From: Dethiobacter sp.
GTDB taxonomy: Bacteria; Bacillota; Dethiobacteria; Dethiobacterales; Dethiobacteraceae
DNA: 64,000 bases
Reading direction: 5' to 3'
Assembly: GCA_018335875.1 (NCBI GenBank)
Contig: JAGXRN010000018.1
Coordinates: 1-64,000 of the forward strand
A model generated the notes under the pieces. That model made no database searches, was not told where the DNA came from, and saw only the letters and a list, made by a program, of their open reading frames with translations. Below are positions 48,121 to 57,859 of the stretch, piece by piece (the first letter of the stretch is position 1; each line of letters opens with the position of its first letter). The translations under genes and the position numbers were made by a program.

Positions 48121-48534
48121 GTCTATATAAATATTTGCAAGTTTCTCAACGATTTCTTTCATCCTCTCAATACTAAATACAGCCTTGAAGCCTGATTTGT
48201 CTGAAAAACAGAGAGATTTTATCTCACCGTCCTTGTCAAAACTCTCAACCCTGATATGCGCGATGGAGTTGCGCAGGCAGTGTACAAATTTCATAATAGT
48301 TCTTTTTTGTTCCTCAATTTTGCCCCAGGACTGCAACTCGGAGGAGCTAATACCAAGATCAGCGAGTTGGATGCCTTTTTCTTCAAGGATGCCCTCAAAA
48401 TTTTTCTCTGTTGGCAGAACAATGAGCCCAAGCAGGCAGTTAATTAACAGGGTGACTCCGTAAGGGCCCTTATAGTTGTGTAGGATATCCAGTGTGCGTA
48501 TGACAAAATCCCGCTCCAGCCTGTTATATGCCAT
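48118..48534 (-). CDS. HEPN-family protein (pEK499_p136-like)
   Basis: YNRLERDFVIRTLDILHNYKGPYGVTLLINCLLGLIVLP...LRNSIAHIRVE (RNxxxH motif). Confidence 0.7.
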   Translation of the reverse strand: MAYNRLERDFVIRTLDILHNYKGPYGVTLLINCLLGLIVLPTEKNFEGILEEKGIQLADLGISSSELQSWGKIEEQKRTIMKFVHCLRNSIAHIRVESFDKDGEIKSLCFSDKSGFKAVFSIERMKEIVEKLANIYID

Positions 48535-48677
48535 ACCCGCACTCCCTGCAACTCTTTTGCAGCGGTTTAAGAGCAAGTCCCATATAGTCTCCTTCTATTT
48601 TTTTTACCTGAAAGTAGTTTGGGACTATCGGCCAACTCATATTCAATTTTTTAAAAAGTCACGACATCCTTCCCGGT

Positions 48678-49178
48678 TTACGGCAGGTATATAATTTCCC
48701 CGCTGATTTTTTCACCCAGTGTAAGCAGGCCGCAGGATGGCCGCGTACTGCGCCGCGGGTCAGTGGGTGAACCGGGGTTAAACAGCAAGACATCGTCAAC
48801 CATTTTATTGTAAGCTACATGACTGTGGCCAAATATGATACAGTCCATTTTCTGTCCTCTAAAAGCTGTCAGCGCCCGCTGCGGCGTCTTTGCCCGGTCA
48901 TATCCGTCACCCAGGTCACCGTGCACCAGTCCGATGTTAAAATTCCCCACGTTAATAATTTTGCGCCTGCCAAGACGTGTGGAGAGCAGGTATGAGTCCA
49001 TATTGCCGGCCACCGCCTCCACAGGCGCCATTGCCGACAGCTCTGCCAGCACATCCTCGTCTGTGATATCGCCTGCATGCAGGATGAGGTCCACATCTGC
49101 CAGGATTTTAAACAAAGCAGGCGGCAGCAGGCGGGTACGATTGGGGATATGAGTATCGCTGATGACTCCTATTTTCAT
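48678..49178 (-). CDS. Metallophosphoesterase (YfcE/MJ0936 type)
   Basis: MKIGVISDTHIPNR, LILHAGDIT, VAGNMDSY, IIFGHSHV. Confidence 0.9.
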   Translation of the reverse strand: MKIGVISDTHIPNRTRLLPPALFKILADVDLILHAGDITDEDVLAELSAMAPVEAVAGNMDSYLLSTRLGRRKIINVGNFNIGLVHGDLGDGYDRAKTPQRALTAFRGQKMDCIIFGHSHVAYNKMVDDVLLFNPGSPTDPRRSTRPSCGLLTLGEKISGEIIYLP

Positions 49179-49597
49179 GGCACTCTCCTGTCTGGTCCTG
49201 TGACGGCCATTGTAAGTACCGCCTGCCAGTGTGCAGGCGGTACATTCATCACTGAAAGCCTTGGCAGCCTTACCAGCTCCCAGTCGGCAAACTGCGGCAG
49301 CGCCTTTATTTCTGCCAGGGTTACAGGCCGTGGCAGGGGGTGGCGCGCACTTAACTTTACAGCGGCAAATTTGGCATCTGACGGGTCGGGAAAAGCCGCC
49401 GACGCAATCTCAGCAACCCCTGTGACAGCTTTTTCTCTGCCTGTATGGTAGATAAAAGCAAGGTCTCCCGGCTGCATGGAGCGCATGTTCTTTTGCGCCT
49501 TGGCGTTGCGTACGCCGTCCCATATTTCTTCTCCTGCCTGCACCAGATCATGGAAGGAAAAATCTTCAGGTTCTGTTTTAAGCAGCCAGTAATTCAT
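49175..49597 (-). CDS. EVE-domain protein
   Basis: MNYWLLKTEPEDFSFHDLVQAGEEIWDGVRNAKAQKNMRSMQPGDLAFIYHTG. Confidence 0.9.
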   Translation of the reverse strand: MNYWLLKTEPEDFSFHDLVQAGEEIWDGVRNAKAQKNMRSMQPGDLAFIYHTGREKAVTGVAEIASAAFPDPSDAKFAAVKLSARHPLPRPVTLAEIKALPQFADWELVRLPRLSVMNVPPAHWQAVLTMAVTGPDRRVP

Positions 49598-49740
49598 GGA
49601 TAGGCCTCCTTTGTTCTGCCCTGGGCAGAACATTTAAGTTAAAGGATTTTACTTTTTACCCTTTAGTATAGTTTTTACTCTTTTAATAGCGCGCAAACTT
49701 GTGATATACTTGGAAGCACAGAACAAAGAAGAGGATAAAA

Positions 49741-50397
49741 ATGAATAAAACAAAATTTATCAAAACTGCTCTACGCTTAGTGGCTCTTTTTTTTGGCTAT
49801 TTTCTCATTGCCAACGGAATAGTTTATACCGTCCGTGCCGGCCTGGGCGTTAGCCCTTGGGATGTATTGCATTTAGGCGTTTCCTACCTTACAGGGTTAA
49901 GCCTTGGCCGTGTAACCCAGGGGGTGGGGCTGATCTTGGTCATTCTCAGCTATACCTTGAAAGTCAGGCTATATATCGGCACACTGCTCAACATTATTTT
50001 TATAGGCCTGTTTGTGGATCTTGTGGCCAACCTTGGCTTTGTTCCTGTGCCCGGAGCATTATGGCAGAGGATTGCACTTTATCTTACGGGTGTAGCAGCA
50101 GCCGGTTTCGGGATTGCACTTTATATCAGCACAAACCTTGGCGCCGGACCAAGAGACAGCCTGATGCTGGCGCTGGTCAGAGTAACTTCCTTGCGGGTTG
50201 GCGTTATCCGCACCATGATGGAAGTGAGTGTGACAATTATTGGTTACATCCTGGGCGGACCACTCGGCATTGGCACTGTATTGTTTGCCTTACTGGTGGG
50301 GTGGTTTATGGAAGCAGGTTTTGCAGTAATCAGAATGATTAAAAAAAGTGCATATTACAGTCGTGTTTGGACCGGAGCACAGGTCAACAAAGCATGA
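49741..50397 (+). CDS. YczE/YitT-like integral membrane protein
   Basis: GYFLIANGIVYTVRAGLGVSPWDVLHLGVSYLTGLSLGRVTQ; NLGAGPRDSLMLAL. Confidence 0.75.
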   Translation: MNKTKFIKTALRLVALFFGYFLIANGIVYTVRAGLGVSPWDVLHLGVSYLTGLSLGRVTQGVGLILVILSYTLKVRLYIGTLLNIIFIGLFVDLVANLGFVPVPGALWQRIALYLTGVAAAGFGIALYISTNLGAGPRDSLMLALVRVTSLRVGVIRTMMEVSVTIIGYILGGPLGIGTVLFALLVGWFMEAGFAVIRMIKKSAYYSRVWTGAQVNKA

Positions 50398-50438
50398 CAA
50401 AACTAAAGATCATGTCTGTAAATAAAAGGTGATGTGGC

Positions 50439-50744
50439 TTGAAAAGAAAAGAATTAGCAGTGTGGTTAATGTGGTTATTGCTGGCGTCTTCCTTTGCTGT
50501 TTCTTTGTTTCACAGAAACTCCTTTTTGTCCTGCGAATTAAAGAAACCAACTGTACCGGCATTGAGCACAAGACAGCAGAAGGTGCAAGTCAGAGTGGAT
50601 AAAAAAGAGCAGATTGTAAAGATTGAGCACAAAATCAGTGAGCTGCGGGGAAGGTTGCCGGCCCACTCGGTAAAACCGGCCATGCTGCAGGAGCTGGAAG
50701 AACTTGAGGAAGAACTGGCAAGATTGAAAAAAGAAATTACTTAG
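50439..50744 (+). CDS. Hypothetical membrane-anchored coiled-coil protein
   Basis: N-terminal TM plus Glu/Leu-rich coiled coil. Confidence 0.55.
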   Translation: MKRKELAVWLMWLLLASSFAVSLFHRNSFLSCELKKPTVPALSTRQQKVQVRVDKKEQIVKIEHKISELRGRLPAHSVKPAMLQELEELEEELARLKKEIT

Positions 50745-50764
50745 CCTGGACAAAACCTGTGCGC

Positions 50765-50800
50765 AAAAGACCGGCTCCTATTAACGGAGCCGGTCTTTTT
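50765..50800. terminator. Bidirectional terminator
   Basis: AAAAGACCGGCTCC...GGAGCCGGTCTTTTT. Confidence 0.85.
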
Positions 50801-51674
50801 ACAGAGCCCCATTCTCAGGGCGCCTGAATCTATTTTCATTCAATGTAAGGGCGTAGTCGATTTGCTGCAGCATTTTGCCCTTGTCATTGGGCATGCTTCC
50901 TTCCACATACCAGTAATTTGATACATGGTCGCTTAACAATTTACTGTCTATGGCGCCAAGGTTTTCGATAAAAAGCCTTGTCTCCTGCAGTGCTTCATGC
51001 GGGGAGAGCAGTTCAAACGCGCCGCTTTTATATTGTGCATGCAGAGGAGAACCGGGCATTGGCATGAAAGTGCGCAGGCGGATAAAATCAGGGTTGATTT
51101 CATTTAGCACCTTAGCACTGCTTTTGGCATGCTGCTGCGAGAGAGCACGGCCGCCCACTCCGACTACCAGATACTCGCTCAGCTCAATGCCGGCAGCCAT
51201 CACCTTTTTGCCGGCTCTGATTATGGTGTCTGCATCCGCCCCTTTGTTTATCAACTTAAGTACCTCATCATCCCCTGATTCCATGCCTGAATGAAGACGG
51301 CCTAAGCCCGCTGCTTTAAGTTGATCAAGTTCTTCCTGGCTTTTGAGGACAATAAAGCGGGCTGAGCCGTAGAGCGTAATCCTCTCCAGGTGGGGGAAGA
51401 GTTTTCTGGTGTATGTGAAGATTTCTACCAGTTCTTTTGTTCTCATTATAATTGTGTTGCCATCGGCAAAAAATACCGTCCTCACAGCATCACCGTAATA
51501 ATCCCTGGCCATGTCCAGGTCCTCTTTAATCTCTTGCACCTTGCGTATTCTGAAGCGGCTTCCCTTATACATAACGCAAAAGGAGCATTTGTTGTGCGGG
51601 CAGCCGATTGTTGCCTGGATTATCAGACTGTTTGCTTCGCTCGGAGGCCTGTAGACCATACCCTCGTAACGCAT
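50799..51674 (-). CDS. Radical SAM protein (coproporphyrinogen/Elp3-like)
   Basis: ATIGCPHNKCSFCVMYKG (CxxxxCxxC-type), FADGNTIIM, GLGRLHSGMESG. Confidence 0.85.
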   Translation of the reverse strand: MRYEGMVYRPPSEANSLIIQATIGCPHNKCSFCVMYKGSRFRIRKVQEIKEDLDMARDYYGDAVRTVFFADGNTIIMRTKELVEIFTYTRKLFPHLERITLYGSARFIVLKSQEELDQLKAAGLGRLHSGMESGDDEVLKLINKGADADTIIRAGKKVMAAGIELSEYLVVGVGGRALSQQHAKSSAKVLNEINPDFIRLRTFMPMPGSPLHAQYKSGAFELLSPHEALQETRLFIENLGAIDSKLLSDHVSNYWYVEGSMPNDKGKMLQQIDYALTLNENRFRRPENGAL

Positions 51675-51822
51675 AATTTCTCATCCCTTCAGCCGCAGAT
51701 TAAAGGAAAATACTCCTTTTTTAGTTTCTACATTATATTTACATGTCCTGCAATCTTGATTTCCTGCTTGGGATGGATTATAATGAATCCAGTGCTACTA
51801 CAAAATGTAGGAGGTATTTAGG

Positions 51823-51942
51823 ATGGCAAGATTTTTACCATATTTAATGATTATACTCTGCCCGCTACTGCACATAGTGATGATGCGCGGCATGCACGGA
51901 CGTAAAGGGCACTGTGAAAAAAAAGGGGAAGTGGATAATTAA
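51823..51942 (+). CDS. 39-aa DUF2933-like membrane miniprotein
   Basis: MARFLPYLMIILCPLLHIVMMRGMHGRKGHCEKKGEVDN*; stop overlaps lgt ATG (TAATG); not in track. Confidence 0.65.
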   Translation: MARFLPYLMIILCPLLHIVMMRGMHGRKGHCEKKGEVDN

Positions 51943-52679
51943 TGTCTGCACCAAGAGTTCTGTTTAACATCGGAGGGTTTTCACTTCATTTGTTTGGCCT
52001 CATGGTAGCCCTTGGCTTTCTCGCCGGTACTTATGCAGCTTTCAGGGGTGCAGAGAAGAAGGGCTACGACAAAGAAAAAGTTGCCGACCTGCTTCTCTAC
52101 ATGCTTATCGGTGGTGTGATAGGCGCAAGGGTTTTGTATGTAGTGCAAAACCTGGGTTACTTCCTGCCAAACCCTTTAAGCATCCTTTCCATCCACCAGG
52201 GCGGCCTCTCCTTTCATGGCGCTTTCTTCGGGGGCGCCGCAGTGGTTTTTTATTATACCCGCAAGCACAGGCTCTCCTTTCTTGAGCTGGCAGATATTCT
52301 TGCTCCCGGATTGGTTATTGGATATGCCATTGGCCGTATCGGCTGCGACATCTATGGCAATGTTACCAATGTCCCCTGGGCGGTTACTGTTGAGGGTATT
52401 AAAAGACACCCGGTACAGCTTTATTCCGCCTTGGCGGCATATATAATTTTTGTCCTGCTGGTGGAAAGAAGTAAAAAGCAGCATTTTAATGGTGAAATTT
52501 TTCTGCTTTTTGTTGCCTCCTACTCAGTTTACAGGTTCTTTATTGAATTCTTCAGGACAGCAAGCACAAACCTTATCTTTTCCCCGGCCCAGTATCTGAG
52601 CATTATAACTGCGGCTGCAGGCCTTCTGTTATTGTTTCTTTATAAAAAATATATGCCAAAGCAAAGGGGTGTACAGTAA
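51942..52679 (+). CDS. lgt: Prolipoprotein diacylglyceryl transferase
   Basis: FSLHLFGLMVALGFLAG, GGLSFHGAFFGG, GYAIGRIGCDIYG. Confidence 0.95.
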   Translation: MSAPRVLFNIGGFSLHLFGLMVALGFLAGTYAAFRGAEKKGYDKEKVADLLLYMLIGGVIGARVLYVVQNLGYFLPNPLSILSIHQGGLSFHGAFFGGAAVVFYYTRKHRLSFLELADILAPGLVIGYAIGRIGCDIYGNVTNVPWAVTVEGIKRHPVQLYSALAAYIIFVLLVERSKKQHFNGEIFLLFVASYSVYRFFIEFFRTASTNLIFSPAQYLSIITAAAGLLLLFLYKKYMPKQRGVQ

Positions 52680-52817
52680 ATGAGAGGCTGCTGCGGTTCA
52701 GGAAAAAACAACAATAACGACCAGGAAAAAAGCGGTGCGCCTGCACCATGGTTTCTATGGTTTACGGCCGGACTTCTGATTATAGCTCTCTACTATCTGC
52801 TAAACGGCTCAATTTAA
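52680..52817 (+). CDS. 45-aa Cys-containing single-TM miniprotein, hypothetical
   Basis: MRGCCGSGKNNNNDQEKSGAPAPWFLWFTAGLLIIALYYLLNGSI*; starts one base after lgt stop; not in track. Confidence 0.6.
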   Translation: MRGCCGSGKNNNNDQEKSGAPAPWFLWFTAGLLIIALYYLLNGSI

Positions 52818-52831
52818 AAAGTGCTGATAAC

Positions 52832-52874
52832 AATGGCTTTCAGGCAGAACCTGAAAGCCATTATTGTTTTTTTT
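52832..52874 (+). terminator. Rho-independent terminator
   Basis: AATGGCTTTCAGG-cagaa-CCTGAAAGCCATT + T tract. Confidence 0.85.
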
Positions 52875-52969
52875 AGCCTCAAAGCAGGAATCAACAATGT
52901 GCCTGTAGAAGCAAAATGCTAAAATGGAGGGATTCAAAATTAAATGAACAAGAAAAGGGACAATTTTTT

Positions 52970-54238
52970 TTATTTGTACCAGCCGCGCACTTTCATGGCG
53001 TCTGCCAGGCGCCGCAGTGCGTAAAGGAAGGCCGCTTCACGCATGGTGGTGTTGTCCTCACAGCTGCATTTGTAATTGTAGATGTGGTCGAAAGCTTCGG
53101 TCATCTTAAGTTCCAGCCGGCTCTCAATCTCTTTTTCAGTCCAGTAATAGCGGTAGTTATTCTGTACCCACTCGAAGTAGGAGACAATGACACCACCGCA
53201 GTTGGCCAGGATATCCGGTACAACCAGTACGTCTTTTTCTTTTAGTATTTCATCCGCCTGGGGGGTGGTGGGACCGTTGGCACCTTCGGCGATAACCCGG
53301 GCGTTGATGCCTTTTGCCACTTCAGCAGTGATCTGGTTCTCCAGAGCTGCTGGAACGATGATATCGCAATCCACGGCATAGACCTCCAGGTTGTCAAGGT
53401 TGTCAGTCCCCGGAAATCCTTTTACAGAGCCTGTCAGTTTTTTATGTAACAGCAGATCTCTGCAGTTTATACCGTTAGGGTTATATGCGCCGCCACCGGA
53501 ATCGGACACCGCCACTACCTTGCACCCTTTTTGTTCCAGGAAAAGGGCAGAGAAGTAGCCGACATTGCCGTAGCCCTGCACAGCCACCCTGGCTCCCGGC
53601 AGGGGAATTTCCTTAACCTTTGCCGCTTCGATAACAGTGTAGACAACACCACGGGCAGTGGCTGTTTCCCGGCCCACACAGCCCCCCATCTCCAGCGGCT
53701 TACCCGTAATGACGCCAAAGTCGTTGTGCTGCTTAATTCGGCAATACTCATCGGCCATCCAGGCCATTATCTGGGCGTTGGTATTGACATCCGGGGCGAG
53801 GATGTCTTTTTCCGGCCCAAGCACCAGAGCCATGTGCTGTATATATTCACGGCTGAGCCTCTCGAGTTCGTTCACTGACAATTGACGCGGGTTGCAGCAA
53901 ATGGCGCCCTTGCCGCCGCCAAAAGGCACATGGGCAACAGCACATTTGAATGTCATCCAGATTGAAAGCGCCTTCACCTCATCGGCGTCAACTTCGGGGT
54001 GAAAACGGATACCGCCTTTATAAGGGCCAAGCACATTGTTATGCTGTGCACGGTAGGCGGTGAAAACCTGTATCCTGCCATTATCCATCTCTACCGGTAT
54101 TGAGGCTTCCACCAGGCGGTCCGGCGCTTTCAGCCACTCATAGACGTCCATTGTCAGTCCTGACTGCTCCACAGCGCGCTTTATTCTTTGTTGTGCCACA
54201 TGATAGGTATTAATTTTTTTCTTTTCCCTGGTTTGCAT
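52970..54238 (-). CDS. gdhA: Glutamate dehydrogenase (Glu/Leu/Phe/Val family)
   Basis: GPYKGGIRFHPEVDADEVKALSIWMTFKCAVAHVPFGGGKGAI; VAVQGYGNVG. Confidence 0.9.
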   Translation of the reverse strand: MQTREKKKINTYHVAQQRIKRAVEQSGLTMDVYEWLKAPDRLVEASIPVEMDNGRIQVFTAYRAQHNNVLGPYKGGIRFHPEVDADEVKALSIWMTFKCAVAHVPFGGGKGAICCNPRQLSVNELERLSREYIQHMALVLGPEKDILAPDVNTNAQIMAWMADEYCRIKQHNDFGVITGKPLEMGGCVGRETATARGVVYTVIEAAKVKEIPLPGARVAVQGYGNVGYFSALFLEQKGCKVVAVSDSGGGAYNPNGINCRDLLLHKKLTGSVKGFPGTDNLDNLEVYAVDCDIIVPAALENQITAEVAKGINARVIAEGANGPTTPQADEILKEKDVLVVPDILANCGGVIVSYFEWVQNNYRYYWTEKEIESRLELKMTEAFDHIYNYKCSCEDNTTMREAAFLYALRRLADAMKVRGWYK

Positions 54239-54511
54239 ACAAACACCTCCAATTTATTATTGTATCCAAATTCTTATGCTTTTTCGTCTCATGCGCAAGC
54301 TTAAATTTTACCAATCTCTTTGTCTATTCAATTTCACTTTGCGGAAATCCTTGTATCAAGGCTGAATTATTTTAGTGATTCTTTGAAGATCTTGTTTTAT
54401 GTATTGACCTGACTGCCGCTGTTGCTTAAAATAAGCAGTAGCAGTCAAATATCTTACTAATGTTATTAGAATTTTCACAAAAATTCAAATACAGGCAAGT
54501 GGGAGGAAGAA

Positions 54512-55507
54512 ATGCCCGAAATACTGGTTCATGTGGAAAGAGGAGGAGTGGTGGAGAGTATCCACCGCGGCGACCTGGTGGTGGCAGACAGCAGCGGCAG
54601 TATAATTTATAGTATTGGCGATGCCTGCAAATTTACATACTGGCGCTCTTCCGCCAAGCCATTCCAGGTGCTGCCTCTGGTAGAAAGCGGGGGAGTGGAA
54701 CATTTCGGACTTGACAACCAGGATTTGGCCCTCTTCACATCTTCCCACAATGGAGAAGAAAAACATGTGGCAGGTATACATAGTATCTTTACCAAGCTTG
54801 GCCTTGATACCGGCCTGTTGAGCTGTGGTACCGCCCCACCACTATCACAGTGGGCATCTCGCAGCCTGCTTGGGAAAAATGAACCTTTTACTGCGCTTAC
54901 CAACCCCTGCTCGGGCAAACACGCCGCCATGCTGGCACTTTGTTTAATCAGGGGCTATGATACCACAGGTTATACTGACCCGGCGCACCCTCTGCAGTTG
55001 GAGATATCTGACACAATATCCGACGTTACAGGACTTGGGCCGGCGGATATAACACTTGGCACAGACGGCTGTGGCGTCCCTGTATATGGACTGCCTCTGC
55101 TCAACATGGCTCTGGCCTACGCCAGGCTCTCTTTACCCGGCGACAATTTCTCTGCTGCGCGCAGAGTGGCTTTGCGGACTATTGCCGCCTCCATGATTGA
55201 AAAACCCTACTATGTGTCCGGCACACGCAGCCTTGACACCACAGTCATGGAGGCCACAGAAGGCAGGATACTGGCCAAGCAGGGCGCTGAAGGAGTTTAC
55301 TGCCTGGCGGTGATGGACAAAGGTATGGGACTGGCGCTTAAAATAGAAGACGGCCACCACCGCGCCATCGGCCCCGTTATCATTGAAGTGCTGAGAAGGC
55401 TTGGTTTAATCAGGCCTGAAGAATTGGAACGTCTTAAAGACAGCCGGCAGGTGAAAATCCAAAACCACAGAAAAGAGGTAATCGGCCTCATAAAAACAGC
55501 TTTTTAA
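54512..55507 (+). CDS. L-asparaginase II family protein
   Basis: RGGVVESIHRGDLVVADSSGSI, SSHNGEEKHV, NPCSGKHAAMLALC, GTDGCGVPVYGLPL. Confidence 0.85.
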   Translation: MPEILVHVERGGVVESIHRGDLVVADSSGSIIYSIGDACKFTYWRSSAKPFQVLPLVESGGVEHFGLDNQDLALFTSSHNGEEKHVAGIHSIFTKLGLDTGLLSCGTAPPLSQWASRSLLGKNEPFTALTNPCSGKHAAMLALCLIRGYDTTGYTDPAHPLQLEISDTISDVTGLGPADITLGTDGCGVPVYGLPLLNMALAYARLSLPGDNFSAARRVALRTIAASMIEKPYYVSGTRSLDTTVMEATEGRILAKQGAEGVYCLAVMDKGMGLALKIEDGHHRAIGPVIIEVLRRLGLIRPEELERLKDSRQVKIQNHRKEVIGLIKTAF

Positions 55508-55544
55508 TTGTTTGACTAATACTTGATAAGATGAGGTGTTAACA

Positions 55545-55802
55545 ATGGAAGAAAGCACTACAGAATGCCGCGGGTTAAGAGAAGAGCTCCTGTGCCTGGA
55601 CCAAAGACATTTCCTGCACCCGACCACAGTTATCAAAGAACAACAGGAAAATGGAGCTGCCGCTCTTATCAACGAAGGGAAGGGTATTTATTTAAAAGAC
55701 ATTAATGGAAGCGTTTATATTGACGGGCTCTCTTCGCTGTGGAATGTTAATGTCGGCCATTTTTTTAACCGCAGAAATAAAAACAGAACAATGAAGGAAT
55801 AA
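55545..55802 (+). pseudogene. Class-III aminotransferase, N-terminal fragment
   Basis: LDQRHFLHPTTVIKEQQENGAAALINEGKGIYLKDINGSVYIDGLSSLWNVNVGH then ends FFNRRNKNRTMKE*; no PLP domain follows. Confidence 0.75.
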
Positions 55803-55862
55803 CATGGATGAAGATATAATTCTATATAAATCAGGATAAACAGATTAGCAGGAGGAATAATT

Positions 55863-56828
55863 GTGAAAAAGAAGATATTATTAATGGAACCATTCCACGA
55901 GGTTGGCTACAGGGTTTTTGGCGACCAGTTTGACGTTCAGATTGCCTCAGACACTTCAGTGGAGACGATGGTGAAAGAAATCAAGGGAGCCCACGGTGTG
56001 CTTGTCAGGGTTTATCCTCTGACCCGGGAAATGATTGAAGCTGCCGACTGCCTGCAGGTTGTGGCGAAACACGGCGTGGGCGTCGATAACATCGATGTTG
56101 AGGCCTGCACAAAAAAAGGCATCCTGGTTGTAAATACCGGTGATGCAAACTCACTGTCGGTTGCAGAGCATGCTCTGGCGGCGATAGGAGCACTGGCGAA
56201 AAGGGTTATGGCCATGGATAACGGCATCAGAAACAATAACTGGAATATAAGATTGGAATACAAGGCAATTGACCTGAACACTAAAACTTTGGGCCTTGTA
56301 GGATTTGGCCAGATCGGCAAACTTTTAGCGCAAAAAGCCAGGGCTGCCTATAATATGAATGTGATTGTCTATGACCCGTATGTTAATACTGAGCAGGCAC
56401 AAGCCCTTGGTGCTACACTGTATGACAGCTTGGAGCGCCTTTTTGCAGAGTCAGATGTAATATCACTGCACGCGCCGCATACGCCCCAGACCAGGAACAT
56501 GATCGGGGAGAAGCTGCTGTCACTGATGAAGCCGTCTGCCTATTTTATTAATTTTGCCCGCGGTGAAATAGTGGATGAAAAGGCTCTCTACAATATCCTG
56601 AAAGCCAAAAAAATAGCCGGGGCCGCGGTGGATGTATACCAGCAGGAACCAACACCGCCGGTGCATCCTTTCTTTGAGCTTGATAATATCCTGCTTTCTC
56701 CCCACAGTGCAGTGGCTACCCAGGAGTGTATAGTAAGAACGGCCACAGCGGCTTCGCAGGGTATTGTTGATGTGCTGCAGGGCAGAAAGCCAAAATTTAT
56801 CTCCAACCCCCAGGCCTGGAAAGAGTAG
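55863..56828 (+). CDS. D-isomer-specific 2-hydroxyacid dehydrogenase
   Basis: VVAKHGVGVDNIDVEACTKKGI, GLVGFGQIGKLLAQKA, lacks C-terminal ACT. Confidence 0.9.
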   Translation: MKKKILLMEPFHEVGYRVFGDQFDVQIASDTSVETMVKEIKGAHGVLVRVYPLTREMIEAADCLQVVAKHGVGVDNIDVEACTKKGILVVNTGDANSLSVAEHALAAIGALAKRVMAMDNGIRNNNWNIRLEYKAIDLNTKTLGLVGFGQIGKLLAQKARAAYNMNVIVYDPYVNTEQAQALGATLYDSLERLFAESDVISLHAPHTPQTRNMIGEKLLSLMKPSAYFINFARGEIVDEKALYNILKAKKIAGAAVDVYQQEPTPPVHPFFELDNILLSPHSAVATQECIVRTATAASQGIVDVLQGRKPKFISNPQAWKE

Positions 56829-56886
56829 CGTCTTACTGTATAGGTTGTTGGCAGCTTGTATAGAACTAAAACACGGGAGGATATAT

Positions 56887-57795
56887 ATGAAACTTGTAAC
56901 TTATAAAAAACAGGACAAAAACTCTATCGGTTTTTTAATTAATGACAGTGTTGTTGACCTGTCAGCCGCAGCAGAGTATGCGGCGTCAAGAACAGGTGCT
57001 GCCGCTGCTGTCTCATACCCGTCAGATATGGTGGAATTACTGGAGCGCGAAATGCTTGACGCCGCCCACTCTCTTCATGAAACATTTCAGAAGCAAAGCG
57101 AGTGGGTCAGCGAAATCGGGGTTCCTGTTGCTGAAGTTGAACTGCTGGCTCCTCTGAGAAAGCCGGGCAAAGTGATCTGCATCGGGTTAAATTATATGGA
57201 TCATGCAAAAGAAACTGGGAAGCCCATACCGACGGCGCCCATTGTTTTTGGCAAGTACGCCAATTCAATCGTGGGGCCGGGCAGCGCCGTCAATATTCCA
57301 CCAGTTACTGACAAGGTTGATTATGAGGCAGAACTTGCTGTGGTCATTGGCAAACGTGCCTCCAGGGTAGCGGCTGACTCAGCACTTGGTTATGTGGCAG
57401 GCTACATGAATTTTAACGATATCAGCGCCCGCGACCTGCAGATGGCGGACGGGCAGTGGATGAAAGGAAAGTTTCTTGACACTTTTGCGCCAACCGGACC
57501 TTGGCTGGTAACAAAAGAAGATATCCAGGACCCCGGCAAACTCAAAATCGAGCTGCGCTTAAACGGCAAAACAATGCAGTCATCGAGCACCGGGAATTTG
57601 ATTTTCTCAGTCCCCACACTGATATCATTTCTGTCCGGACTGTTAACACTTGAACCCGGCGATATCATCGCCACAGGGACACCGTCGGGCGTAGGCGCGG
57701 CAATGAATCCACCGCTCTTTCTGCAGGCGGGCGATACTGTGGAGGTTGAAGTGGAGGGACTGGGCGTCCTTACCAACCCGGTGACCGCTTCCTAA
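56887..57795 (+). CDS. Fumarylacetoacetate hydrolase family protein
   Basis: KVICIGLNYMDHAKETGKPIPTAPIVFGKYANSIVGPG, GYVAGYMNFNDISARDLQ, GDIIATGTPSGVG. Confidence 0.9.
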   Translation: MKLVTYKKQDKNSIGFLINDSVVDLSAAAEYAASRTGAAAAVSYPSDMVELLEREMLDAAHSLHETFQKQSEWVSEIGVPVAEVELLAPLRKPGKVICIGLNYMDHAKETGKPIPTAPIVFGKYANSIVGPGSAVNIPPVTDKVDYEAELAVVIGKRASRVAADSALGYVAGYMNFNDISARDLQMADGQWMKGKFLDTFAPTGPWLVTKEDIQDPGKLKIELRLNGKTMQSSSTGNLIFSVPTLISFLSGLLTLEPGDIIATGTPSGVGAAMNPPLFLQAGDTVEVEVEGLGVLTNPVTAS

Positions 57796-57811
57796 AGAAA
57801 AACAATAATAG

Positions 57812-57857
57812 AAAAAGGAGGACAGACATATGCGCTTTAAGTCTGTCCTCCTTTTTA
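57812..57857. terminator. Bidirectional terminator
   Basis: AAAAAGGAGGACAGAC...GTCTGTCCTCCTTTTT, 16-bp stem. Confidence 0.85.
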
Positions 57858-57859
57858 TG

